Shown here one piece after another: positions 32,816 through 42,836 of a stretch of 64,000 nucleotides of DNA. Both the position numbers and the translations under genes were made by a program. The stretch spans positions 7,338,434-7,402,433 of the forward strand of contig NC_053123.1 of assembly GCF_010015445.1 (NCBI RefSeq), in the 5' to 3' direction. Under the pieces are notes generated by a model that saw only the letters and a list, made by a program, of their open reading frames with translations, did no database searches and was not told the origin of the DNA. The first letter of the stretch is position 1. Each line of letters begins with the position of its first letter. The stretch is from Perca fluviatilis. Lineage: Eukaryota; Chordata; Actinopteri; Perciformes; Percidae.

Positions 32816-34021
32816 CAGTGTCTGAGAAGATGTCTTTATACAAATGAGAAACTGTTGGAGATGACGACAGGCTTCAAAGCACACTGCTGGTTAGAACAAT
32901 TCTCTGCCTCCTAAATACTGGCGTGCATGCAACTGCAAGTGAAGCACACAAAGGATGCACACCGAGTAAGCTAGTGATGAAAAATCTTCTTATTGACCAA
33001 TAAATTCAGTGCAAGCACAAGAACGGGGCCATATTTTCCCCAGTGTGGTAATGTGCAGTGGGAGAATACTTAATGGCCTCCCCCAAATGACACATCCCTA
33101 GGCATGTTTAAGTTTTCAACATGAAATACTGTTCCATTCTGCTCATCACATAAGAAGGCATTGTGCAGTTATCCATTTCTGAATTACGTCTTCTTCGTGG
33201 ACTGTTCTTTGCACAAACACAAAGTGACACCTCCTCACAAAGCAGCATTAAAAACATGTTTTTGGACTATATTTTTATTTGACACATCCAACTGGCAACT
33301 AATTTTGTGTGTCTGCGTGTGTGTAAGCTAGTAGTAAGTGTATTATTGACTTTTCTATCTGTGTTTTCTATTACATTTATCCCTGAACAATATCCTGCTT
33401 TGTTCATACAAACAGTTAAGCACATTGAAAGTGAATCGTGTGCTGCTGGTGACCCCTAAGTTTCAAATCTCAGATAAATAACCTTTTCACCGCTTTTACT
33501 ACATTCTGACTCGAAATAGAAAACTTGTCTCCAACTGTGTTGACACATAGGGGTGTGCATTTCATTGTCTCATTTCTGAGTTGGAGAGATACTTGATGTC
33601 TGCCAAACTCGGTTCCTCTTGTCCTGCTCAATTACACACACCCAGAGAGGCTTCTGAAACCTCCATATCTGAAAAATGAACTGTGTTGAAAGTATTTATG
33701 TTACTTGCTGCTGCTTTACTGACATCATTTTTTTTCAGAAAGTTTGTTTCGTCAAATCAGGTAATCAAGGTAATCATCTTTTTTTAATCCTTGAAAACGT
33801 ATCTATGACCATGTTTAAGTTTGCTTAGAACATTGTTTACATTCTAAGAGGGTTCAGACTGAGACTAGGCTCCCTTTTAAATTAAATGTCTAGATGTTTA
33901 AAATGAAAAATATGTACGCCGTTCTCTTCCTATTATTCTCAGACCACATTCTGTTGTCCAACATGTAATACTACAAATGTAGTATTTGAGATTGATTAAG
34001 TGCTGGTCTAAAGATACAGGG

Positions 34022-34535
34022 TCAAGGCCTTATCACACCGAGGACAAAGTGAAAAAACAAAACAAAAATATAAATATTCATTGACGTTTTTTTGCGTTCA
34101 ACCCGTTCACACCAAGGCTGACACGAATATTCACGTTCCGCACTTGGAAATAAATCTCTATACTGTCCGTTACCTTGACAACAAAGTATTTTTTTACCCG
34201 TCATCAAGCCAGTTCAACTGATATGTTTCCCCAGATGTTGTCTTTGTGTTCGTTGTCTTTTCACTATAATCTTTATTTTTATTTTTCTAAGAGGACACTA
34301 CTGTATATTGTGAGACCAAATGGATCAATATCCGTTTTGTGTGACAGTATGAACAGAATTATCACATTGACATCGGAGAAAATCTATTGATCGCATGAGC
34401 AAAAGTCATTGTTTTATTAGTTGGCTTGTTCTTATCGGCATCCGAAATCTGCAGAAAAAAAAACGTCTGCGAAAGAAAAAAAAACGCACGTTGTACTGCG
34501 AAAGTTTCGGATTCGGTGTAGATAGGCTCAAAGAG
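34022..34535. mobile_element. Probable MITE
   Basis: TCAAGGCCTTATCACACCGA at the left pairs, inverted and with small indels, with TCGGTGTAGATAGGCTCAA at the right. The interior repeats GTTCACACCAAGGCTGACAC and GCGAAAG motifs typical of a fish MITE. No target duplication was fixed, so the limits are approximate. Confidence 0.5.
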
Positions 34536-34574
34536 ATAGATGGGCTCGAATAATTAAATTGAAGTCCGATTTAT

Positions 34575-35005
34575 TTCCATCCATCCATCTCCGTCCACTT
34601 AGCCGGGGTCGGGTCGCGGGGGCAGCAGCTCCAGCAGGGGACCCCAAACTTCCCTTTCCCGAGCCACATTAACCAGCTCTGACTGGGGGATCCCGAGGCG
34701 TTCCCAGGCCAGGTTGGAGATATAATCCCTCCACCTAGTCCTGGGTCTTCCCCGAGGCCTCCTCCCAGCTGGACGTGCCTGGAACACCTCCCTAGGGAGG
34801 CGCCCAGGGGGCATCCTTACCAGATGCCCGAACCACCTCAACTGGCTCCTTTCGATGCAAAGGAGCAGCGGCTCTACTCCGAGCTCCTCACGGATGACTG
34901 AGCTTCTCTAAGGGAGATGCCAGCCACCCTCCTGAGGAAACCCATTTTGGCTGCTTGTACCCTGGATCTCGTTCTTTCGGTCATGACCCAGCCTTCATGA
35001 CCATA
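34575..35005 (-). pseudogene. LINE reverse-transcriptase C-terminus with (GATG)n tail
   Basis: On the minus strand the sequence runs from WVMTERTRSRVQAAKMGFLR through RRVAGISLRE to a clean frame reading MRWFGHLVRMPPGRLPREVF. It goes on with RARPRTRWRDYISNLAW-type text (GRRPRGRPRTRWRDYISNLA), WERLGIPQSE and LLELLPPRPDPG before a stop. The last part is the well-known 'RWFGHLVRMP..GRPRTRWRDY' tail of a fish LINE, probably RTE-related. The plus strand starts CCATCCATCCATC, so the element ends with a (GATG)n tail on the minus strand. Upstream blocks are in other frames, so it is a 5'-truncated, frameshifted copy. GC content is well above the neighbours. Confidence 0.75.
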
Positions 35006-35423
35006 TATATAAATATATGGTATTGCAGTGCTGAACAAAGAATTATTATTAACTGCACTTTACAATCACGATGTGATTTGCTCTAATACTGTGTTATTAC
35101 AATTACTGATGTAGTTTTGATTTAATCACTAGCATTTTCGCAATTTTTATTGTAAGAGCCACCATTATCTAATCTTTCTTTAGCTCCCTGTGGCTGTCAC
35201 TCTCCATACTGCTTGATCTCTGTGTTAGTTGAATGACACACATTGTGATATTGCTGCATCTTTTAAACCCCCAAATCCCTTGCTGTAACATCCTGGACTA
35301 CTGTCAGATAGAGTTAGCAACCCATGCCAAAGATGCAGTAGGTCTGCAATAGTGTTAGATTTAAACAGGGTAAAATAAACTGCAACCTAGGAACCAACAA
35401 TGGCTGATGCAATTTTGAAAACA
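35006..35423. other. No recognisable feature
   Basis: AT-rich sequence with a short run of AT repeats at its left edge (34998-35018). Confidence 0.5.
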
Positions 35424-35640
35424 TTAAAGGGATATTTCACCGTTGGAAAGATGGATATAGCTTTAAATTGGGTCACTTATGTAGTAGAAATGTGAAATTA
35501 CTTTAGAAATTGGTGGCTTCTAGGCCGAGAAAAGCCAGAAAATGTGTTTTTGGCTCATGTGGATGAAAGACACCAAATCCCAGAATGCACTTGCTTCACT
35601 GCTTTAGAGTCCACTTCCAAGCCACGCCTACCGTATACAG
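35424..35640 (+). mobile_element. Truncated TTAA-type MITE
   Basis: TTAAAGGGATATTTCACCG opens the segment, followed by GGTCACTTATGTAGTAGAAA, GGCCGAGAAAAGCCAGAAAA and AGACACCAAATCCCAGAATG. I recognise this as a widespread percomorph MITE. The inverted right end is absent, so the copy is cut near the ACAG repeat at about 35640. Confidence 0.55.
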
Positions 35641-36139
35641 ACAGACAGACAGACGATGAGACAGTCAACTCAACTCAAGTGTGTTTTATTGTCATTTCAA
35701 CCATATACACGAAACAACGTTTCACCGTGGCTCAAGTGGTGTTACACATTTAATATATATATAAAAACGACCTTATATAAAAACGACATACGAAACAGGC
35801 TATATTTAGTACACACACATTATAGGCTCCGTAAAGCGCTCGGTGTTCTGTAAACACAGAGTAACCTTAACCTTAACTTATTTTTTCGAGATGTCTGAAA
35901 TTGGATTGGGTGTAAATCTGCTGTGCCAACACCAACCTGGTATGGGAACAGCATATTTGGTATAGATCTTGACAAGTAAATGGAGTTACTGCTGCCTGTG
36001 TTGGATACACAATACAAACTTTTCAGATATTATCTTCATCATCTGGGAAAAACTCCCATTGCACTGCTGCATTGTTGTGTGTGCAAGCAAGCGTGGGAGA
36101 TCTTAATGTATCTCTTCAAGAAGGCCAGGGGAAAACTCG

Positions 36140-36140
<1 letters not shown>

Positions 36141-36176
<36 letters not shown>
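36141..36176. repeat. (GT)n microsatellite
   Basis: About 17 units. Confidence 0.97.
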
Positions 36177-37054
36177 GTACAGTATTCTGTTATTTGAAAA
36201 AAGAAAACATTCTGTTAAATTAAAACATATAATTATTAAATGTCAGTGTCTGTGTGTGTATATTCATAGAAGTAAGCTCAAATGCATGGCAACATCATAC
36301 ATAATGTGTTCATGCACACTGTGCATGTACGTGCGTGTGTGTGATCGTGAGCGTGTGCGCATCTATCCTCATTACACGGTGTGTATCAGGCTGAGCGAGG
36401 CTCAGGTGTGGGTATGTAGGTGTAATCAGGCCTCCTTTCCCTCAGCTGACAGCTCTTTTACTCTCTCTTGTCTGGAGTCAGCTTCTTCACAAGCAGCCAA
36501 TATATTACTGTTGCCTGGCCAAGGGCTTGGCTTTGCAGAGTTCCAGGCCCTTTCCAAAATAAGCACTAAAACTGTCCCTGCAAACTCACCTTACACAATA
36601 TCTAGCTTGATTTCCTCTTTGGTTGAGACACTTTACTTTTCAAGGGATGAATTGCTTTTGTAATTGTCTTGGTGACCTCTGTGCTATAGCAACCTTTCTA
36701 TATAATGTTAAGATGGATCCTGCATCTGTTTAATCCACAGTTCTGGAGAGAATCAAAGTCTTCCTTTTCCTCAGACCCACTTCACTTGTTTCCCTCCGTC
36801 TTTGTTTGATGAGAAATGAATCCATCTTTCCTTGTTAGCGCTTAGGTCTTTGTTAGCACAAGTCACTTCTGCTTGCAGAAGCCTAAGTCATAAATGAATG
36901 GAAAAAAAATACTACAAATGCAAACGATTATTTGTTTAAACTATGCAGCACCTGGATGTCATATTTTCTAAAATATGGCGAAACATTATACTAACCCAGA
37001 CCTAATATTTATCCAACTTTCCATCAATAAATTCCCAGTTCCACTTTGGCAGAG

Positions 37055-37159
<105 letters not shown>

Positions 37160-37483
37160 ACTGCAACGGACTGAGTAGTAGTTACAAGGTGTAGCTTGAA
37201 CCTATAAATATAATATGTATACACTCGATGACAAGGTTATTTTGAATCTTTGTTGCATTATGGCTTTTGCCTACATTATTACATAATTAACTGCCATTCA
37301 AGCCACCAATTCAACTTTAGTAAGCAGAGATGTAATGAGTAACATTTCCTAAAACCCTGGTTTGCTCCTCACATCTTGATACTTCAGTGGTTTGCAAACC
37401 GGGGGTGACCCCTAGGGGAGACAGGTGGGGGCAGAGAGGCTCTAAATAAATGATGCATGCTTCTGCTGCACTGCTATCAAAGC

Positions 37484-37590
37484 ATGGACAAGTTTGTGAA
37501 AGGACGACCAGGTAAAAATAAAGCAAATGATAAAGCTACACCAAACGCCATAACTGCCAAAACAAAGGCAGGAAAATATGTAGCAGTGAC
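37484..37590 (+). pseudogene. hAT transposase N-terminus (ZBED5-like), truncated
   Basis: Reads MDKFVKGRPGKNKANDKATP then NAITAKTKAGKY. The MDKF start with a basic, unstructured leader is what ZBED5-like hAT transposases have just before the BED finger. The frame then runs into unrelated LINE sequence. The finger and catalytic domain are not found on the right side of the LINE, so most of the gene is deleted. Confidence 0.5.
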
Positions 37591-37599
37591 CACAACCGA

Positions 37600-39450
37600 T
37601 CTAAGGGGCCTGATTCCACTGCCAGTCTCCCAGTCGAGTGGCCGCTGTGTCCTCTCGTTGACTCTTCTATATTCGTTGTATACTAATGACTGTACATCAC
37701 ATACTGATTCTGTTAAAATGTTCAAATTTGCAGATGATACAACGGTGGTGGGATTGATTTCTGGGGATGACGATGTTGCCTATAGAAATGAGGTCCTCTC
37801 ACTGATTGAATGGTGTTCTAACCACAACTTAGAGTTAAATGTCTCCAAAACTAAGGAGCTAGTGGTCGACTTCCGCAGAAGTGGGAAGCCGTCCCAGCCC
37901 TTGCACGTCAATGGAGAAGTGTTGGAGCGGGTGGACAGTTTTAGGTTTCTAGTCACAACGATATCATCATCTTTAAAATGGGATGATGACATTACCAACA
38001 TTGCCAGAAAAGCCCATCAGAGGCTTTTATTTTCTTCGCCAGTTGAGGAAATTTGGGGTAGCCTGTGAGGGGATGTTACAGCTCTACCGAGCCGCCATCG
38101 AGAGTGTTCTTACTTTTTCTGTTACTGTCTGGTATGGTAACTCTACTGTCCAGCAGAGGTTGCAGCTGGATAGGATAGTCAACACAGCCTCAAAAATCAT
38201 TGGCTGCAAACTCTCCTCCATCTGTGAGATCTACCAGGGCCGTATCCACCGGAAAGGCCTAAAGATCCTACAAGATGTCACTCACCCTGTAAACTCCCTT
38301 TTCACCATTATCCTGTGGTGGAAGTTTTCCTAAGAAGCAGCAGCGTTTAGAAATATCAATAATCAAATGAAAACGAATAATGACCGTTTGAGAATTAAAC
38401 CAAAGTTTGGTCTTTGAGTATTTATTTACATTTGCAAATGGAGAAAACACAGTTTCAAAGGTACACGAAAGCACAACTGAAAATGTCTTTCCCAACTAGA
38501 AACCTAAAAATCAAAACATCTTATAGTGAAGAAACTCCTTTAAGCCACCCCTCTTCAAATATCTTTAGCATGCTGCCACTTTTCTAAAAAATACCATAGA
38601 CAGTCAGATGATTTTACAACCTTCCATTCTGCTCCAGTGTCTCCTACATTAGACTAAACACCTGCTTATCTCAGGAGACAGAAAGAGATATGGTTTGTGG
38701 CCTTCTCGACTTCGTCTGCTAAAAAGTCAACAATGTGAGAAGGTTCAAACTAGTGAAACTAAATAATTCTACTGGGCTATAGTTCACGGTTGCCAAATAT
38801 TTCACTTGGAGCCTTTTGAATCTACAATGAAGAAGCTAAATTTGTGCGTTATAAAACAATCATTAAACCAATGGTTAATTTAAAACAAATGGTTAAAATA
38901 AATTGCCACCACACTCCCATCAGGGAGAAGGTTGAGAGCTATTAAGACAAGAACCTCCCGCTTTCTCAACAGCACATACTGCAGAGCCATTAAATCTCTA
39001 CAGCTCTCCATCTTTGCACTAGCACCTTATGGAAAAAGGTTCCCCTGAGGTGCCTGTATAAACTGTCCATCTCCTCACATTGGTTTTTTTAAGATTACTT
39101 TTCATGTCACCCATATTAACTGTATTTATCTATTTATTGCAAAGTGTGGACTTGCGCTATGCATTCCTATGCAACGTGTCACTTTAAATTGATATTAAAT
39201 AAATGGTTATTTTAGCCTCCTGGACTGTTATCCAGGTATGTAGAGATCAGTATCCCCCTTTTTATCTTTATTGTCTTTTTTTATCTGCCTGTGTTAAGTG
39301 TGATCCCGTGTGGGATACTATATGTGTATATATTACCTATATGTTTTTGTTGTTGTATTGTGTCGATGTCCTGTCATGAGCACACTGAAGCAAATCCGTA
39401 GCAACTTGCACCGAGTTGTATGACAATAAAGTATTGAATCTTGAATCTTG
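37600..39450 (+). pseudogene. LINE reverse transcriptase (jockey/CR1/L2-like), 5'-truncated, split
   Basis: The frame enters the reverse transcriptase at LLYSLYTNDCTSHTDSVKMF. It shows the catalytic FADD box (37727-37738, FKFADDTTVVG), then SLIEWCSNHNLELNVSKTKE, LVVDFRRSG and RVDSFRF. A frameshift near 38020 leads to FYFLRQLRKFGVACEGMLQL, then WYGNSTVQQRLQLDRIVNTA. At 38313 it is interrupted. It resumes at 38914 as LPSGRRLRAIKTRTSRFLNS, and ends with a 3' UTR and the tail TATTGAATCTTGAATCTTGA (39432-39451). The short TTGAATC repeats are the usual tail of this LINE group. The endonuclease and fingers are missing. It lies inside the hAT element and is older than the insert within it. Confidence 0.85.
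38314..38913. mobile_element. Probable solo LTR (or TIR element) inside the LINE
   Basis: 600 bp start TGTGGTGGAAGTTTTCC and end TTGCCACCACA, so the ends are TG..CA and TGTGGTGG/CCACCACA is an inverted repeat. The LINE protein is readable on both sides (CHPVNSLF-type text before, LPSGRRLRAI after), so this is an insertion. Flanks ATCC and CTCC match at three of four bases, a weak 4-bp duplication. There is no coding sequence. LTR is my first choice because of TG..CA; a short TIR transposon is the alternative. Confidence 0.6.
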
Positions 39451-39640
39451 ACTCCCTTCAAGGAGAAACAACTGATTGTGGCACATTGTGTGGTGCGGTC
39501 TGTCTGTCTGTCTGCCATGCCTGTCTGCCTGTCTGCCTGTCTCTGTTCTGTTTCAATAAAAGGAGGCGGGGGCTTGCAAATATTTGTTTGGACAAAAAGG
39601 GGGGCCCTGCAGAAAAAGTTTGGTACCCACAGAGTTACTT

Positions 39641-40816
39641 AGTTGCTTTGAAGTTACACTATTTGGCCCATTTAAACATGTATCAGCCTGTTCCAGCACA
39701 TCTGACACTACACCTAATGGTTATATAAAATATATAAACAAACACTTATGAAACGCTATGAAAGCAAACATGCCTAAACAGCATATATGAATCCTAACAC
39801 CTCTGAGACTATCCCTGAGACTGAGTCAGCAGCCTGCTGAGGTTTTGGCTGTGCGTCCCGCCAAATAAATACATAAAAAAAGAAATGAAAGAATAAAGCA
39901 TTGTGTTCTTGTGTTACCGTCCCATGAGCCCCTCAGATCCTCTTCAAAGCCCTTCTAGCTGTTTACAAATCCACCACCAAACGGGATTGGTTGATTGGTT
40001 GAGAACAATCACTGCTTCACTGTTTTGGCATATTTTGTGTTTCTGACTATATCAGTGTCTACACAAAGCCTCAAAGTGTTTGGAAATCAGCCAGCCTGTG
40101 TTATTTATTCTATTCATGTATCCTATCAGCTGGGTTTACAAAGGTATTTATGACCTCATAATTCAACTTATGAATACATTTTTGTAAAATGAGTTGGAAG
40201 TATGTGCACTTGCACAGTTAAAAGATGAAGAAATGGGTTAGTGTCTGGCATTATACTGGCTTAACCATTAAATACTACATGTGAGACACGTTTTTTTTTT
40301 TTTTTAAAAGAGGGTCGAGGGTGAAAAACAATAAAATGAGGTTTTCTTAGAAGATGGATTTCTATAGGACTAAGAGCTAAACCCTTTTATTTATTCATTT
40401 ACAAACTGATTGCAATTAAAGCCCTTTCCTCTTTGTGTTTAATGAGATGTAATGGATTCAAGACCTCTCTTTGCTCTTGACAAAGCACATTTAGGTATTC
40501 ATTGCATGAGCCAGATGTTTGAATTTTTAATTGCTATGATTTTAGAAATACTACAAAACTGTACAATTTCAAAGACCTACAATTTAAAGCAACTACACAA
40601 GGGGTTTGAACTGGTTATGAATATGTCTCAATTTAACACTGATGACTCTATATGACCTGCATAGCAAACCAGACGGTCTGCAGTAAAATGGTCTATTTCT
40701 ATGTAGTTATTCTTAAAGCCTGTCCCTGGGCCTAATTTCCCACAAAATCAAATGAAGTCGATGAGCCTATGTTTACTTTTTCCCTGGCAAAGATTGGCAG
40801 TGAGTACGTTAGCTAG
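39641..40816. other. No recognisable feature
   Basis: No supported element; a T-run at 40291-40304. Confidence 0.5.
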
Positions 40817-41174
40817 TTAAAGGGGCGCGATGCAGTTTTGGCAATTTCTTCGCTGTTTTCCTCGCTTTTTGCTCACAGGTTTCTCTAATAGAGCTCCCCC
40901 TACAGCTTCGGAATAGATATTTGGCAACGCTGTTGTAGAAACTCGTTGGTGACCCCCCCCCGCCACCACCCTCCCATCTTCTCCCTCTGGTAATGTGCAT
41001 TTGTTTTCATAGAAGCCGGCGAACGCATGGAGCCATGTGCACTGAGCTAGTAAGCTAGCTAGTAAGCCTGTAACAGACAGCGATCATAATAAAAACCTTT
41101 ACAGACAATAGAAAACATCCTGGGGTCACAATAACAAGAAATACTTAAACTGAGTTTATCCCAAAGATACTTAC

Positions 41175-41367
41175 AAGTGCAACAGCAAGAACGCCAGGTC
41201 AGCACCGGATTTGCAGGCTTCTGTTTTGTTCTCGCCATTCTGAAAACGCAGCTCCGATGTTTACTCGTGTCTGACTCCTCGCTCAGACAGTCTGCCGTTT
41301 CCTCTTTTTCGGTTTCCTCCGACAATGCTTTCCTAGCTTTCTGCTCCTTTTTTGTCGGCTCAGCCAT
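41175..41367 (-). pseudogene. Exon-like segment with splice donor, unknown protein
   Basis: Minus-strand frame starting MAEPTKKEQKARKALSEETE, acidic and lysine-rich, then RMARTKQKPANPVLTWRSC. The frame reaches GTAAGT (41169-41174 on the plus strand as ACTTAC), a consensus 5' splice site, after about 64 codons. The ARTK..NPVLTWR part faintly resembles a 'R.RT..N....F.RWREL' motif found in repeated fish proteins linked to transposons, but I am not sure. No second exon is visible in the element. A first exon captured or kept by a transposon is the simplest reading. Confidence 0.45.
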
Positions 41368-41568
41368 GACGATATGGTGAAAAACTCCTGAATGGGCGTA
41401 TGTGTGCTAACCTGACTCCACCAGATGGATTACTTCGCATTTCCTCGGGATATCCATCTGTGAACTTTCCGTTGGAGAACTTTTGGGAAGGGGTGAATAT
41501 ACTGGTTAGCTGATTGGATAAACCATCTGTCTATCACCACCTATGTTGGTGATACACGGGCCAAATCA

Positions 41569-41715
41569 ACCAATCGGGAGAAGAGCAAAAACATCTTTTC
41601 CTCCGAGAAAAGCCTCCAGTGCCGTTTTTTGCTCTTCTTTCAATGAAGGAATACTTTCTAATTTGGATAAAACTTGCGCGATAGCTACGCTCATCTCATC
41701 CGTGGAAGCTGCCAT
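41569..41715 (-). pseudogene. RecQ-helicase-like N-terminal exon fragment
   Basis: A 49-codon minus-strand frame starts MAASTDEMSVAIAQVL and goes on with SIPSLKEEQKTALEAFLGGK and DVFALLPIG before a stop. 'LKxEQxxALxxFLxGKDVFxLLPTG' is the entry to the helicase core of RecQ-family proteins: motif 0, then the start of the Walker A loop (TGxGKS). Here it stops exactly where GKS should follow, and T is replaced by I. RecQ enzymes unwind DNA in the nucleus with ATP; this fragment lacks every catalytic motif after Walker A. Ending within Walker A suggests an exon boundary or a deletion. Similarity is judged by eye only. Confidence 0.5.
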
Positions 41716-42431
41716 GTTGTTTAGACTGAACAGTCGCTCCTCGTTGCGTCACACCTAAACCCGCCTCAAAACCAACGCTGATTGGTCGGTCGTTTGGCGA
41801 AAGGCTCCAAATGTTCCTCTATCTCAAGATGCCAGACTGATCTGCGAGTGGAAAACTGGAACTCGCGAGATCAGGACGGTCTCACGAGGCTATATGTGTG
41901 CAGTGCCGCGAAGCAATTCGTTACATGGCGAGACCTGATATCACGCGGTACCTCCTGACGCCGAGGCCGCAAAGGTGGTTTTTCCGCTCACAGGCGCTAG
42001 GGGGAAGCGAGACGACCACCGTTCAACTCGAAAAAAAGGCATATGACCATTCCAATGACTCAGAAGCCGTTCAGTTAAGGTAAATTAAGCTAAAAAAAAC
42101 GGCATAGCTCCCCTTTAAAAAAGGTATCAGGAGGTGATGTTTCTTTTAAGAAAATTTTATTTTTGACTTTTTATTTTGTGCAGCAGGATCAGCAAAGGAA
42201 TTAAGAAAATAATTGAAGAGCAAAGCTAAAAGGGACAGTGATAAAGCACTGGCGAGTCACACACCTTGCTCGCCAAATCAACAGATGGAGTGAGAATTGT
42301 GGAATTGGAAAGGATTCAAAACCAATCCTGAATTGTCCCTCCTTTCCTCCTCGACAGGTAGCTAATATTTTATTTATTTATTTACATTGCAATATATGTA
42401 TTTACATTGGTGGCTAAAACACAGTTTCCTA

Positions 42432-42836
<405 letters not shown>

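Larger units (their letters stand above)
31342..34021. other. No recognisable gene
   Basis: About 2.7 kb with two GT-type arrays. The stretch 32310-32480 is unusually dense in words such as GTGATTAGTGAATTATAAGC and GGTGGCTAATTTGC and might be regulatory. I saw no exon. Confidence 0.4.
37385..39632 (+). mobile_element. hAT transposon remnant carrying nested insertions
   Basis: Left end CAGTGGTTTGCAAACCGGGG; right end ..AAAAAGTTTGGTACCCACAG, its rough inverted partner. Flanks TGATACTT (37377-37384) and AGTTACTT (39633-39640) match at six of eight positions, as expected for an old 8-bp hAT duplication. The start of a transposase frame lies at 37484. Most of the interior is a LINE inserted later (about 37600-39450), itself split by an LTR-like insert. 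Own sequence remains at 37385-37600 and 39451-39632 only, including a (GTCT)n run at 39497-39545. Confidence 0.8.
40821..42114 (-). mobile_element. TTAA-flanked element carrying captured exon-like segments
   Basis: Left end AGGGGCGCGATGCAGTTTT and right end AAAACGGCATAGCTCCCCT are inverted repeats. Both are flanked by TTAA (40817-40820 and 42115-42118), so this is a piggyBac/Kolobok-like insertion of about 1.3 kb. Its interior is GC-richer than the surroundings. It contains two start-of-gene-like segments on the minus strand: one similar to the N-terminus of RecQ helicases (41569-41715) and one that ends at a strong splice donor (41175-41367). I found no transposase, so it is non-autonomous. 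Confidence 0.7.

Noticed and set aside
35980..36663. 227-codon open frame on the plus strand
   Set aside because: It runs through a GT array, has no recognisable domain, and its composition changes abruptly at the repeat.
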